A DNA stretch of 59,030 bases from Lactococcus garvieae (GTDB lineage: Bacteria > Bacillota > Bacilli > Lactobacillales > Streptococcaceae). Location of the stretch: contig NZ_WIVG01000008.1 in assembly GCF_016758115.1 (NCBI RefSeq), positions 1 to 59,030 on the forward strand, written 5' to 3'. The translations under genes and the position numbers were made by a program. Under the pieces are notes generated by a model that saw only the letters and a list, made by a program, of their open reading frames with translations, was not told the origin of the DNA and did no database searches. Below are positions 18,267-26,444 of the stretch, piece after piece; the first letter of the stretch is position 1; each line of letters opens with the position of its first letter.

Positions 18267-18896
18267 ATGGATACAACTCAAGCTCTAGCAAAGCTCAAAG
18301 CTCTTGTAAACACATCTTTGCACTATACTAAAGATGTTTACGACCGAGAAAGATTGGAAGAAATGAAAGAAATTCTCCTTGAACTCTCGCAAAACCTGAC
18401 CTCTTATTCAGAAGATGAACTAGAAGCCTTTTTTAATGAAGACTTAGGTTACGTCACACCAAAAGTGGATGTAAGAGCTGTTGTCTTTGAAGATAATCGT
18501 CTCTTACTTGTGAAAGAAAAAGCAGAAGGACGCTGGTCTTTACCTGGTGGTTGGGCAGATGTTGGTTATTCACCAGCAGAAATCGCTCAAAAAGAAGTAA
18601 GAGAAGAAAGTGGCCTTGTGGTGATGCCCTTGCAGCTGTTTAAGCTTGTTGATAAGGCCAAACATCCTTATCCTAAAAGCTTGAATTATGTCTACAAACT
18701 TTTCTTTTATTGTGAGGCGAAAACTTTTGAAGTGCAGCCGGGCTTAGAAACTTCGGAGGCACGCTTTTTCTCACGGGAAGAAGTTGTAAACTTACAGAAT
18801 ATCTCGGTAGATCGAAACACACGTGATGACCTTCTGGATGCCTTTGAATTTCATAAGCATCCGACAGCAGGTGCAAAATTTGATCACGTTCAGTAA
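18267..18896 (+). CDS. Nudix hydrolase with N-terminal helical domain
   Basis: 209 residues. The Nudix box G-x5-E-x7-REExxEE-like segment reads GYSPAEIAQKEVREESGL (about residues 109-126), in the expected context SLPGGWADVG. The first 65 residues form the helical domain found ahead of the Nudix fold in a Firmicutes subgroup (ADP-ribose or nucleotide-sugar pyrophosphatases). GGAGGAGG precedes the ATG. The substrate is uncertain. Confidence 0.88.
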   Translation: MDTTQALAKLKALVNTSLHYTKDVYDRERLEEMKEILLELSQNLTSYSEDELEAFFNEDLGYVTPKVDVRAVVFEDNRLLLVKEKAEGRWSLPGGWADVGYSPAEIAQKEVREESGLVVMPLQLFKLVDKAKHPYPKSLNYVYKLFFYCEAKTFEVQPGLETSEARFFSREEVVNLQNISVDRNTRDDLLDAFEFHKHPTAGAKFDHVQ

Positions 18897-18925
18897 AAGG
18901 TGGTTCACTAAAATATCAAATATGT

Positions 18926-19070
18926 TATAATATCATTATTCCATGCGGACGATGAAAAAGATGGGGCTGTTTAGGATTATTACCCTTATTGTATAAACGA
19001 GCGCAGATAAATCAGTTGAGCGTTTATCGTTTATCGAACTAAAAAGTAGAGCGGGCTGCTTACAGTCCGC
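18926..19070 (+). promoter_or_regulatory. Promoter -10 and structured leader of rnr
   Basis: TATAAT at 18926-18931. Downstream, ATAAACG can pair with CGTTTAT (about 18993-19027), and GCGGGCTG-CTTA-CAGTCCGC (19051-19070) forms a tight hairpin followed by ATTTTAATTTTT, which looks like a transcription attenuator 75 nt before rnr. Confidence 0.5.
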
Positions 19071-19145
19071 ATTTTAATTTTTAAAATAATAATGAGTGTT
19101 GAAAAGAACCACAAAAGAGCACCAAAAAAGAGATATTGGAGAACT

Positions 19146-21518
19146 ATGAAAATAAAAGAAGTTATTTTAGATGAGCTGAAAAAGCATCCAAAGAGAGGGT
19201 ACACTGTTGAAGAATTGGCCACTAAGTTAGGGCTTACGAAGGCTTCAGATTTTAAACGGTTTGTTAAGACTTTGGCTGCCTTAGAAAGTGAAAGATTACT
19301 GGAATTTACGAAAAATGGCAAAGTTAGACTCGCCGAAGTGAAGGCTGAACTTGTCGGAAGCTTTCGGGCAAATGCAAATGGTTTTGGCTTCGTGACTATC
19401 GATTCAGAGGAACCTGAAATTTTTATCCCTAAGGGAAGAACAGCTTTTGCCCTTGAAGGGGATGAAGTAAAAGTCGAACTAAAAAGTAATGCTAATCCCT
19501 TAAAAGGCACAAGCGCTGAAGGTGTTGTTACAGAAGTTTTGAAACGCTCGGTCACTGAACTTGTCGGAACTTTTGTCAAATTTGACGAAAAAGAACGAAA
19601 AGAGTTTGGGCGTATCGGTTATGTGAAATCACGCGATAAAAAACTGCCTTATCCTATCTTTCTGACGGATAAAGGCTTGGTCCCAGAAGATAAAGCGGTG
19701 GTCCGTGTTGCGATCACAGCTTATCCGGATAAGAAAAATCCGAAAAGTATGCAGGGATTAGCTGTCGAAATCGTTGGTCAAGCAGGAGATAAAGGCATCG
19801 ATGTCCTTGAAGTTTTAGCTTCACTCGGTATTCGTTCTGAATTTCCGGAAGACGTTTTGGCACAAGCTAACGCTGTTCCAGAAGAAGTAGATGAGAAAGA
19901 TATCATGGGGCGCGTGGACTATCGTAAGGAAATCACATTTACCATCGATGGTGCAGATGCTAAGGACTTAGATGATGCGGTGCATATCAAACGCTTGGAT
20001 AATGGAAACTATGAGTTGGGCGTTCATATCGCCGATGTGTCACACTATGTCACTGAAAACTCGCCCTTGGACCGTGAAGCTTTTGAGCGTGGAACGTCAG
20101 TATATGTGGCCAATCGTGTCGTGCCAATGCTGCCAGAACGCCTCTCAAACGGTATCTGTTCACTCAACCCTCGCGTTAATCGGTTGACGCAATCTTGTGT
20201 GATGGAAATTACCCCTGAGGGAAAAGTCCTTCACTCACAAATAGGACCTTCCATTATCAAAACGACTGAACGTATGACTTATGATGCTGTCAACTTGATG
20301 CTTGCTGGTGACGAGGAAGCCTTGGAAAAATACGCTGCCATTAAAGCATCTGTGGAAGTCATGGCTGAACTTCATGAAGCCTTGGCAGTAATGCGTCATC
20401 GTCGTGGTTCCATTGATTTTGAAACTATGGAAGCACGCATTATCGTTGATGAAAATGGCCTGCCTATCGAAATTCGTAAGCGCAGCCGAGGAACAGCAGA
20501 GCGCATGATTGAGTCCTTCATGTTGATTGCCAATGAAACAGTCGCAAGCAGCTTTGAAGCGCGTCATTTACCAGGGATTTATCGTATTCACGAACATCCA
20601 AAAGAAGAGAAAATGACACGCTTTATCGACTTTGCTGCAAGCTTTGGTCTGCAAGTCAAAGGAACTTCGACAGAAGTCAGCCAAAAAGCCTTGCAAGAGT
20701 TTTTGAAAAAAGTGAAAGGTCAACCAGGAGAAATGGTTCTTTCGACAATGCTCTTACGATCCATGCAACAAGCGCGTTATTCTGAGGACAACTATGGTCA
20801 CTTTGGCTTGGCCGCGGAAAACTATACGCACTTTACCAGCCCGATTCGTCGTTATCCTGACTTAATCGTTCATCGCTTGATTCGTGAGATGGCTCAACCA
20901 AGTCCAAAGACCATCGAATACTGGGCGGAAAAAATACCAGAAATAGCCCAACAATCAAGCAACCGTGAGCGCCGCTCCGTTGATGCTGAACGTGAAGTTG
21001 AAAAGATGAAAAAAGCTGAATTCATGGAAAAACATGTCGGTGAACAATTCGAAGGTGTTATTGCCAGCGTGACTCGCTTTGGGATGTTTGTTGAACTTGA
21101 AAATACTATCGAGGGCTTGATCCATATTTCAACCATTAAAGGGGAATATATGAATTTCCATGAACGTATGATGGCGCTTGTTGGTGAAAGAACGGGACTT
21201 GTTTTCCGTATCGGTCAACCCATCAAGATCCAGGTTGCTAAAGCGGATAAGGTGACGGGTGATATTGATTTTGAGTATATCAAGAGTGAGCTTGACCTTG
21301 TTGAAAGGAATCTGAGGTCCAAAAAAGAAAAAGGCTCACGCCGCAGACCTTCTGATAAAAAAGAGGCGCGTAAAACTTCAAGACAGGAAAAAAATCACTC
21401 TGAAAGTACTCAAAGAAAAAAATACAAAGGAAAGTCAAAAAAGAAAAAGCCATTCTACGCTGCTGCCGCTAAGGGCAAATTTGGCAATAGGGTTAAGAAA
21501 AAGTCGAAAAAATATTAA
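19146..21518 (+). CDS. rnr: Ribonuclease R
   Basis: A 3'-5' exoribonuclease that degrades structured RNA. 790 residues: N-terminal winged-helix (about 1-70), cold-shock domains, the RNB domain with catalytic acids in DGADAKDLDDAVH (about 270-282), an S1 domain near residues 625-705 (VGEQFEGVIASVTRFGMFVE) and a long Lys/Arg-rich tail. The frame is open from 19092; GGAG 6 nt before ATG 19146 and the family N-terminus favour the shorter form. No smpB follows here. Confidence 0.93.
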   Translation: MKIKEVILDELKKHPKRGYTVEELATKLGLTKASDFKRFVKTLAALESERLLEFTKNGKVRLAEVKAELVGSFRANANGFGFVTIDSEEPEIFIPKGRTAFALEGDEVKVELKSNANPLKGTSAEGVVTEVLKRSVTELVGTFVKFDEKERKEFGRIGYVKSRDKKLPYPIFLTDKGLVPEDKAVVRVAITAYPDKKNPKSMQGLAVEIVGQAGDKGIDVLEVLASLGIRSEFPEDVLAQANAVPEEVDEKDIMGRVDYRKEITFTIDGADAKDLDDAVHIKRLDNGNYELGVHIADVSHYVTENSPLDREAFERGTSVYVANRVVPMLPERLSNGICSLNPRVNRLTQSCVMEITPEGKVLHSQIGPSIIKTTERMTYDAVNLMLAGDEEALEKYAAIKASVEVMAELHEALAVMRHRRGSIDFETMEARIIVDENGLPIEIRKRSRGTAERMIESFMLIANETVASSFEARHLPGIYRIHEHPKEEKMTRFIDFAASFGLQVKGTSTEVSQKALQEFLKKVKGQPGEMVLSTMLLRSMQQARYSEDNYGHFGLAAENYTHFTSPIRRYPDLIVHRLIREMAQPSPKTIEYWAEKIPEIAQQSSNRERRSVDAEREVEKMKKAEFMEKHVGEQFEGVIASVTRFGMFVELENTIEGLIHISTIKGEYMNFHERMMALVGERTGLVFRIGQPIKIQVAKADKVTGDIDFEYIKSELDLVERNLRSKKEKGSRRRPSDKKEARKTSRQEKNHSESTQRKKYKGKSKKKKPFYAAAAKGKFGNRVKKKSKKY

Positions 21519-21560
21519 CAGTAAAAAATGCTCAACCGTGGTTAAGCATTTTTTTACTGT
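21519..21560 (+). terminator. Strong terminator after rnr
   Basis: Almost perfect inverted repeat of about 20 bp with a 2-nt loop: arms begin ACAGTAAAAAATGCT and end AGCATTTTTTTACTGT. It works in both directions. Confidence 0.9.
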
Positions 21561-21738
21561 TTGAGTTCAAACAGTAACATTGTGACTTTTTGCTGAGGCG
21601 CTTTGGTAGCTGTGTCAGGAGCAAGACAGTGTTAAGGTTGGACAGCTGTTTTTTCGCTTCAATAATGCTTTTGCCGTTTTTTAGTTATGAAGAGCGACTC
21701 GTTTGGCCAAACATTTTACAATTTGTTCATTAGAAAAC

Positions 21739-22068
21739 TTAGTTTCTTCGTGACAGTCTGAGTTTGGGGCTTAAGGTTGTGCCTGCAATCTCATAAACTA
21801 CAGTTGGACCTGCAGGATTGTAAATAAACTCTTCATTGGCTACTCTGTTCTTTCCCAAGACAACTTCTGCTTTAAGCTTAACTTTTTCTCCAGGGGATAG
21901 CTCAGGGATATTTTGTAAGTCTATTGTACGTTCTGCGCCTAGGGTGATGTCACGACGGACTGATGGTGGGGTAATATTTTTCCATGTCCCATCAAGCAGT
22001 TTAAAGACGTGAAGTCTAGCAACAAACCCACCGTTATTTCTTAATTTGAAACTCCTTACTTTTTCCAT
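21739..22068 (-). CDS. Conserved-looking hypothetical protein (109 aa)
   Basis: 109 residues, no signal peptide or membrane segment, alternating hydrophobic/charged pattern suggesting a beta-sandwich (starts RSFKLRNNGGFVARLHV; middle PPSVRRDITLGAERTIDL). GGAG-like site upstream on the minus strand. Not recognised; codon usage looks coding. It stands alone between rnr and the tag locus. Confidence 0.6.
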   Translation of the reverse strand: MEKVRSFKLRNNGGFVARLHVFKLLDGTWKNITPPSVRRDITLGAERTIDLQNIPELSPGEKVKLKAEVVLGKNRVANEEFIYNPAGPTVVYEIAGTTLSPKLRLSRRN

Positions 22069-22445
22069 TTAATTCTCCAATCTTTTGAATGTTTTTGGTA
22101 AAGAATGTTATGTTACTGGTATTATATTAAAAAAACTGAAAAACACAAAATGATACGCTGCTATAAATGAAATGCAAGAAATGGTTTCGAGACGTATCAA
22201 ACTTGTTACAACATAAGAGAAGCAGGGGAATTTAAAAGCTAAGGGAGTAATTTCTCTGGAAAAAAACTTTCAGATATCAATGTTCTAAAGGAAAAACTGG
22301 TTAAAATTGAGCAAGAACGGGTGAGAACTTGTTCTTTTTTTGTGGCTTGTTTATTTGCTTGCTTAAATTGAATGTTTTTTATCTTGAATTTAAGTATGAT
22401 ATACACTTAATCAAATGAAGCTGCCCAGAAACAGTAGATAATAAT
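22069..22445. other. 377-nt spacer before the tag locus
   Basis: It holds the minus-strand promoter of the 109-aa gene, a broken plus-strand frame around 22258-22370 with coding-like residues (SDINVLKEKLVKIEQERV) but no start, and a terminator-like hairpin AAGAAC...GTTCTT followed by a T-run near 22312-22343. This looks like the remnant of a lost gene end plus its terminator. Confidence 0.35.
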
Positions 22446-22473
22446 TTGACATAAAGAAACAAAAATGTATAAT
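22446..22473 (+). promoter_or_regulatory. Consensus promoter of the tag operon
   Basis: TTGACA (22446-22451), a 16-nt spacer and TATAAT (22468-22473), the best promoter in the window. The expected start point (about 22479-22482) is only 2-5 nt before the tagH ATG at 22484. Confidence 0.8.
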
Positions 22474-22483
22474 AAAAGAAGTT

Positions 22484-24031
22484 ATGATTACGAAAAATGA
22501 CAAAAAGATAAAAATTAAAGCGAGATATGTTACGAAACGTTTTGATTTAATCAGTACTAAAAGTGGTGAATCTCGCATTAAAAAAGCTTTTTTTCCGGCT
22601 AATAAACAAGATTTTTGGGCGTTGCGTAATGTATCTTTTGAGCTTTATGACGGTGAAACCATTGGTATTGTAGGACTCAATGGTTCAGGGAAATCAACAC
22701 TTTCTAACATTATTTCGGGTCAAATTTCACCAACGACAGGTCAAGTAGAAATTAATGGTGATGTCTCAATCATCTCTGCTTCCTCAGGTCTCAATGGAAA
22801 TTTGACGGGGCGTGAAAATATCCGACTTAAAGGGCTGATGTCAGGGATGTCTAAGCGTGAAATTGAGGAAAAAATGGAGGATATCATCGCTTTCTCCGAA
22901 CTCAAAGAGTTTATTGATCAACGTGTTAAGACCTATTCTTCCGGTATGCGCGCCAAACTGGGTTTTTCAGTTATGGTTCATCAAGATCCGGATATTATGG
23001 TTATTGATGAAGGATTAGCCACTGGGGATCAAACATTTGTTGGGAAATCACAGAAAAAAATGTTTGAATTTCGTGAAAAAGGGAAAACGATTTTGCTCGT
23101 TTCCCACTCCATCTCGACGGTGCGTTCTTGGTCGGATAAGGTATTGTGGCTTCATTATGGGGCGGTTAAAGAATACGGTCCAGTTGATGAGGTTTTGCCC
23201 AAGTATGAAGCTTTCATTCATTGGTTTAACGGTTTAGATCGGAAACAGCAGGAAGACTATAAAACCAAAGTCCGCCAAGAACAGCTGGCTTATTCCCTAG
23301 AAGAGTATAAAAAAGAACTTGGACGTTCAGAAACTAGAGAGACCAGAAAAGGGAAAAATAACCTTAAAAAATTTACCTCAAAAGCGATTAAGAAGAAGTC
23401 TAGTTTACCTACCAAGGTTTTACTGTTCTTTTTTGGTTTTCTATTTATTTGGCTTGTTTTAGTTAACACTTCTAAGGCAACTTTAATGACTTCATTAAAG
23501 AATCCGATCGGTTTCTTTGGCAACCATTTGTTTCAGCCTAAGCAGAGTTTTTTAGAACGTCAGAGAGAACAGGGCAATCTGCCGCCTGAACCTCCTCAAG
23601 AGGATAAAGCTCAGGAAGAAGCTGTTCAAGAAGAAGCAGATAAAAAACCAGATCAAAATGAAAACTCTCAAAATGAAGAAGAAAAAACAGAAGAAAGTAC
23701 GTCTAGGTTGGTAGAATACAGTATCCAAGCTGGTGATACTTTAGATGCTATTGCGCTCCGATTTCACACCAGTGTGGAGGAGTTGATTCGCCTGAACCAT
23801 GCGCAGGACTTAAGTGTTTTGATGGTGGGACAGATTATTCAAGTGCCAGAAAATCAAGCTTCAGGAGAAAGTGAAACCGCCTTGACAGAATATACCGTTC
23901 AAGCTGGCGATACCTTGGAGAGCATTGCACTCCAATTTCACACGAGCGTTGAGGAACTGGTTCGTTTGAATCAGGGGCAGGACTTAAGCCTGCTCATGGC
24001 TAATCAAGTAATCAAAGTCCCAGGGAACTAG
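22484..24031 (+). CDS. tagH: Teichoic-acid/polysaccharide exporter ATPase with two LysM repeats
   Basis: 515 residues. An ABC ATPase of the polysaccharide-export type: Walker A GLNGSGKST (64-72), signature YSSGMRAKLGF, Walker B IMVIDEGLATGD, H-loop LLVSHS. A charged linker, a single transmembrane helix (about 306-328), a Glu/Pro/Gln-rich stretch and two similar LysM domains (about 409-455 and 467-515; both have QAGDTL and FHTSVEEL) follow. It probably pairs with TagG and tethers the exporter to peptidoglycan. No Shine-Dalgarno is seen and the mRNA may be nearly leaderless. First gene of a 20-kb wall-polymer locus. Confidence 0.88.
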   Translation: MITKNDKKIKIKARYVTKRFDLISTKSGESRIKKAFFPANKQDFWALRNVSFELYDGETIGIVGLNGSGKSTLSNIISGQISPTTGQVEINGDVSIISASSGLNGNLTGRENIRLKGLMSGMSKREIEEKMEDIIAFSELKEFIDQRVKTYSSGMRAKLGFSVMVHQDPDIMVIDEGLATGDQTFVGKSQKKMFEFREKGKTILLVSHSISTVRSWSDKVLWLHYGAVKEYGPVDEVLPKYEAFIHWFNGLDRKQQEDYKTKVRQEQLAYSLEEYKKELGRSETRETRKGKNNLKKFTSKAIKKKSSLPTKVLLFFFGFLFIWLVLVNTSKATLMTSLKNPIGFFGNHLFQPKQSFLERQREQGNLPPEPPQEDKAQEEAVQEEADKKPDQNENSQNEEEKTEESTSRLVEYSIQAGDTLDAIALRFHTSVEELIRLNHAQDLSVLMVGQIIQVPENQASGESETALTEYTVQAGDTLESIALQFHTSVEELVRLNQGQDLSLLMANQVIKVPGN

Positions 24032-24130
24032 TCCATAGACAGCCTACAAGGAAAAAACTTCTTGATGACCGGAACTTTACTCCTTCCCTATCCGTACATA
24101 TCACATATATAAATCAGAAAGGTGTGCAAA

Positions 24131-24943
24131 ATGAGTAACGTCTTGCAATACTTTAAAGAACAAATACGATACTTACCCGTGGCTTATAACATGTCAAGAT
24201 ATAACACAAAAAGTGCAACCATGAGTAATCGGTTTGGCCGTGTTTGGGAAATCTTGGATCCCCTGTTTCAACTGGGTATATTTTACCTCTTGTTTGGCAT
24301 CCTGATGAAGCGTGTCATCCCCGGTGGTTATCCTGTGCTCCCTTGGATGTTTATTGGGCTTGGTGTCTGGGGACTCATGCAAAAAACAATAGTTTCGGGG
24401 GCTCTAACGACCTATAACCAGTTGCGTATGGCTTCTGTGATGAAGTTTCCCGTCAGCATACTTCCCACATCCGCTTTTTTTGGCTTTTTGAGTGAGTTTT
24501 GGATTATGATTACTGCGGGACTTATTGGAGCTATATATAATGGCTTTGTTCCTAGTCTTCACCTTTTACAAGTGATTTATTATTTCTTTGCCTTAGTTAT
24601 TTTTTCGGTTTCAACATCCTTATTAAATGCTACGATTATGATTGTCTTTCCTGACTTAAAGTTCTTTTTGAATTATTCATTTCGATTTTTAATGTTCATG
24701 TCAGGTGCCGTTTTTTCGATGAGGCAGTTCAATCAGATTCCGCAATTTTTACTCCAAGCCGTGATGATCAACCCCTTTTATTACTTGATTGAGGGCTTTA
24801 GAGATGCCATATTTGGCACCCAATGGTTCTGGGAAGTAGACCCCTCTATCATCCTGTCTTTTTGGGCAATTACCTCCTTCATTTTGTTATTAGGTACACA
24901 GTTGCACTATAACATTCGTGAACGTATTTCCGACTTTTTATAG
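24131..24943 (+). CDS. tagG: Teichoic-acid/polysaccharide ABC exporter permease
   Basis: 270 residues with six hydrophobic helices of the ABC-2 family; an amphipathic N-terminus (SNVLQYFKEQIRYLPV), then SNRFGRVWEILDPLFQ and INPFYYLIEGFRDAIFG near the C-terminus, as in TagG/RgpC. It translocates lipid-linked polymer with TagH. AAAGG lies 8 nt before ATG 24131; the earlier GTG in frame is less likely. It follows tagH, the reverse of the usual tagG-tagH order. Confidence 0.9.
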   Translation: MSNVLQYFKEQIRYLPVAYNMSRYNTKSATMSNRFGRVWEILDPLFQLGIFYLLFGILMKRVIPGGYPVLPWMFIGLGVWGLMQKTIVSGALTTYNQLRMASVMKFPVSILPTSAFFGFLSEFWIMITAGLIGAIYNGFVPSLHLLQVIYYFFALVIFSVSTSLLNATIMIVFPDLKFFLNYSFRFLMFMSGAVFSMRQFNQIPQFLLQAVMINPFYYLIEGFRDAIFGTQWFWEVDPSIILSFWAITSFILLLGTQLHYNIRERISDFL

Positions 24944-24952
24944 AAAGTATAT

Positions 24953-26413
24953 ATGAATTTAGCTGAAGAATTTTCACATTACGCCTATCCTTTAACGGAT
25001 AATAGCTGGCAATCATCTTTGCCCACTTTCACATTGATTACTTCAAGAGAGATAAGCCAGGAGCCTAAGATTTCGGTAGTCATTGCCAACTATAATAACG
25101 CACCTTATCTGAAAAAGATGTTGGATAGCTTGGTTCATCAAACCTTAGCGGCCGAACATATTCAAATCATGTTCTTGGATGACAAATCGACAGATGACTC
25201 GGTAAAAATAGTTGAGACTTATATGGAAAAGTATCCTTCGATTGAACTCTATGTGCTTGATAAAAACACTGGAGGCGCACATGGGCCGCGAAATGTCGGC
25301 ATTCTCAATGCGCGCGGGCAATACATGGTCTTTTTAGATGCGGACGACTGGTATGCTCTGGATGCTCTGGCATACATGACTGACTTATTGGACCGCTCAG
25401 GTGATGACTTTGCAGTCACAGGAATGGTTCAGTCCATCAATGGTCATCTCTCGATGAAGTCTAAACCGTATTATTATGAAGGGGAGATTTTTAATCGTGA
25501 CATTAACAGCTTGTCGCCAGAGTTCTATGGCTGGCTTGGCCCACAGGCAGTCATTGTACGCAGTGCGATGGTTCATGATAACAATCTCCACTTCGTTCAT
25601 CAGCGGGTGGCGGATGATGTAACCTTTTTCTATCAGGCTATGCGCTTTTCTAAAACAATAACGCAAGGAGAGCGACTAACAACCTACTTGAACCGTGATG
25701 CAGATAATGAGAGCTTGTCCAAAACAATCAACAGAGACTTTATGATTTCTTGGTTACGTGCTTTAGGCTATATCCACAGGACTTATCCGGATGACTTATC
25801 TAAGGAAAAATTTATCTCTCGACGTTTAGAGTGGTTGGTTTGGGATTTTATCCTCCGGACGGATATTGGTTATACTTTTGGAAAAAAGAGGTTCAAAGAT
25901 TTCAAAGCACAGATTGATTATTATCTGGGGCAGATAGGGTTTGACCCCACACAACATTTCCGAACTGGCGCACGTATGGTCGCTTGGCAGTATCTGAAAG
26001 AGGGAGCTTTTGCAAAGCTTATGAGTTTTCATCGTTGGCATCGTATAAGTCATTTGGGTGTACGAAAATTCAAAGCTTTTGAGTTTGATGGTGAGCAGTT
26101 CGCTTTCAAACGCTTCAATAAAAAACATCCTTTAGTCAAGATTAACGTACGTGCCATTGCTGAAAAGATTGAGGAAGATAAATTTTATTTTAAATGCTTT
26201 ACAAGAGAAAAGGTTGAATACGTGGAACTCCGTGAGCTTAAAGACCCATACTATAACAGGGTAAGATTAGAGGTTAAATCCTTAGGAGAGAGTTCGTACC
26301 TTGTTCATCTCCCCAAAGATTTTGACAATGACAACTACCGCTTGTTAGTTATCACTGATCTTTGGCATGAACATGGGTTTGAGGGGTTTGCCCAACTTTT
26401 CAATAAGCGTTAG
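24953..26413 (+). CDS. GT2-family glycosyltransferase (TagX-like)
   Basis: 486 residues: GT-A domain at about 40-260 with ISVVIANYNNAPYL, LDDKSTDDS, GPRNVGI and the metal-binding FLDADDW (about 125-131), then a long C-terminal region with a beta-rich end, as in wall-polymer transferases. It starts 9 nt after tagG and is cotranscribed. It likely adds a hexose or aminosugar to the polymer on the cytosolic side; donor and acceptor unknown. Confidence 0.82.
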   Translation: MNLAEEFSHYAYPLTDNSWQSSLPTFTLITSREISQEPKISVVIANYNNAPYLKKMLDSLVHQTLAAEHIQIMFLDDKSTDDSVKIVETYMEKYPSIELYVLDKNTGGAHGPRNVGILNARGQYMVFLDADDWYALDALAYMTDLLDRSGDDFAVTGMVQSINGHLSMKSKPYYYEGEIFNRDINSLSPEFYGWLGPQAVIVRSAMVHDNNLHFVHQRVADDVTFFYQAMRFSKTITQGERLTTYLNRDADNESLSKTINRDFMISWLRALGYIHRTYPDDLSKEKFISRRLEWLVWDFILRTDIGYTFGKKRFKDFKAQIDYYLGQIGFDPTQHFRTGARMVAWQYLKEGAFAKLMSFHRWHRISHLGVRKFKAFEFDGEQFAFKRFNKKHPLVKINVRAIAEKIEEDKFYFKCFTREKVEYVELRELKDPYYNRVRLEVKSLGESSYLVHLPKDFDNDNYRLLVITDLWHEHGFEGFAQLFNKR

Positions 26414-26444
26414 CAAGAAAAATAATCAAAAAAAGGGAACTAAA

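Noticed and set aside
18952-18996. 14-aa ORF in the rnr leader as a leader peptide
   Set aside because: No Shine-Dalgarno and no biased codons.
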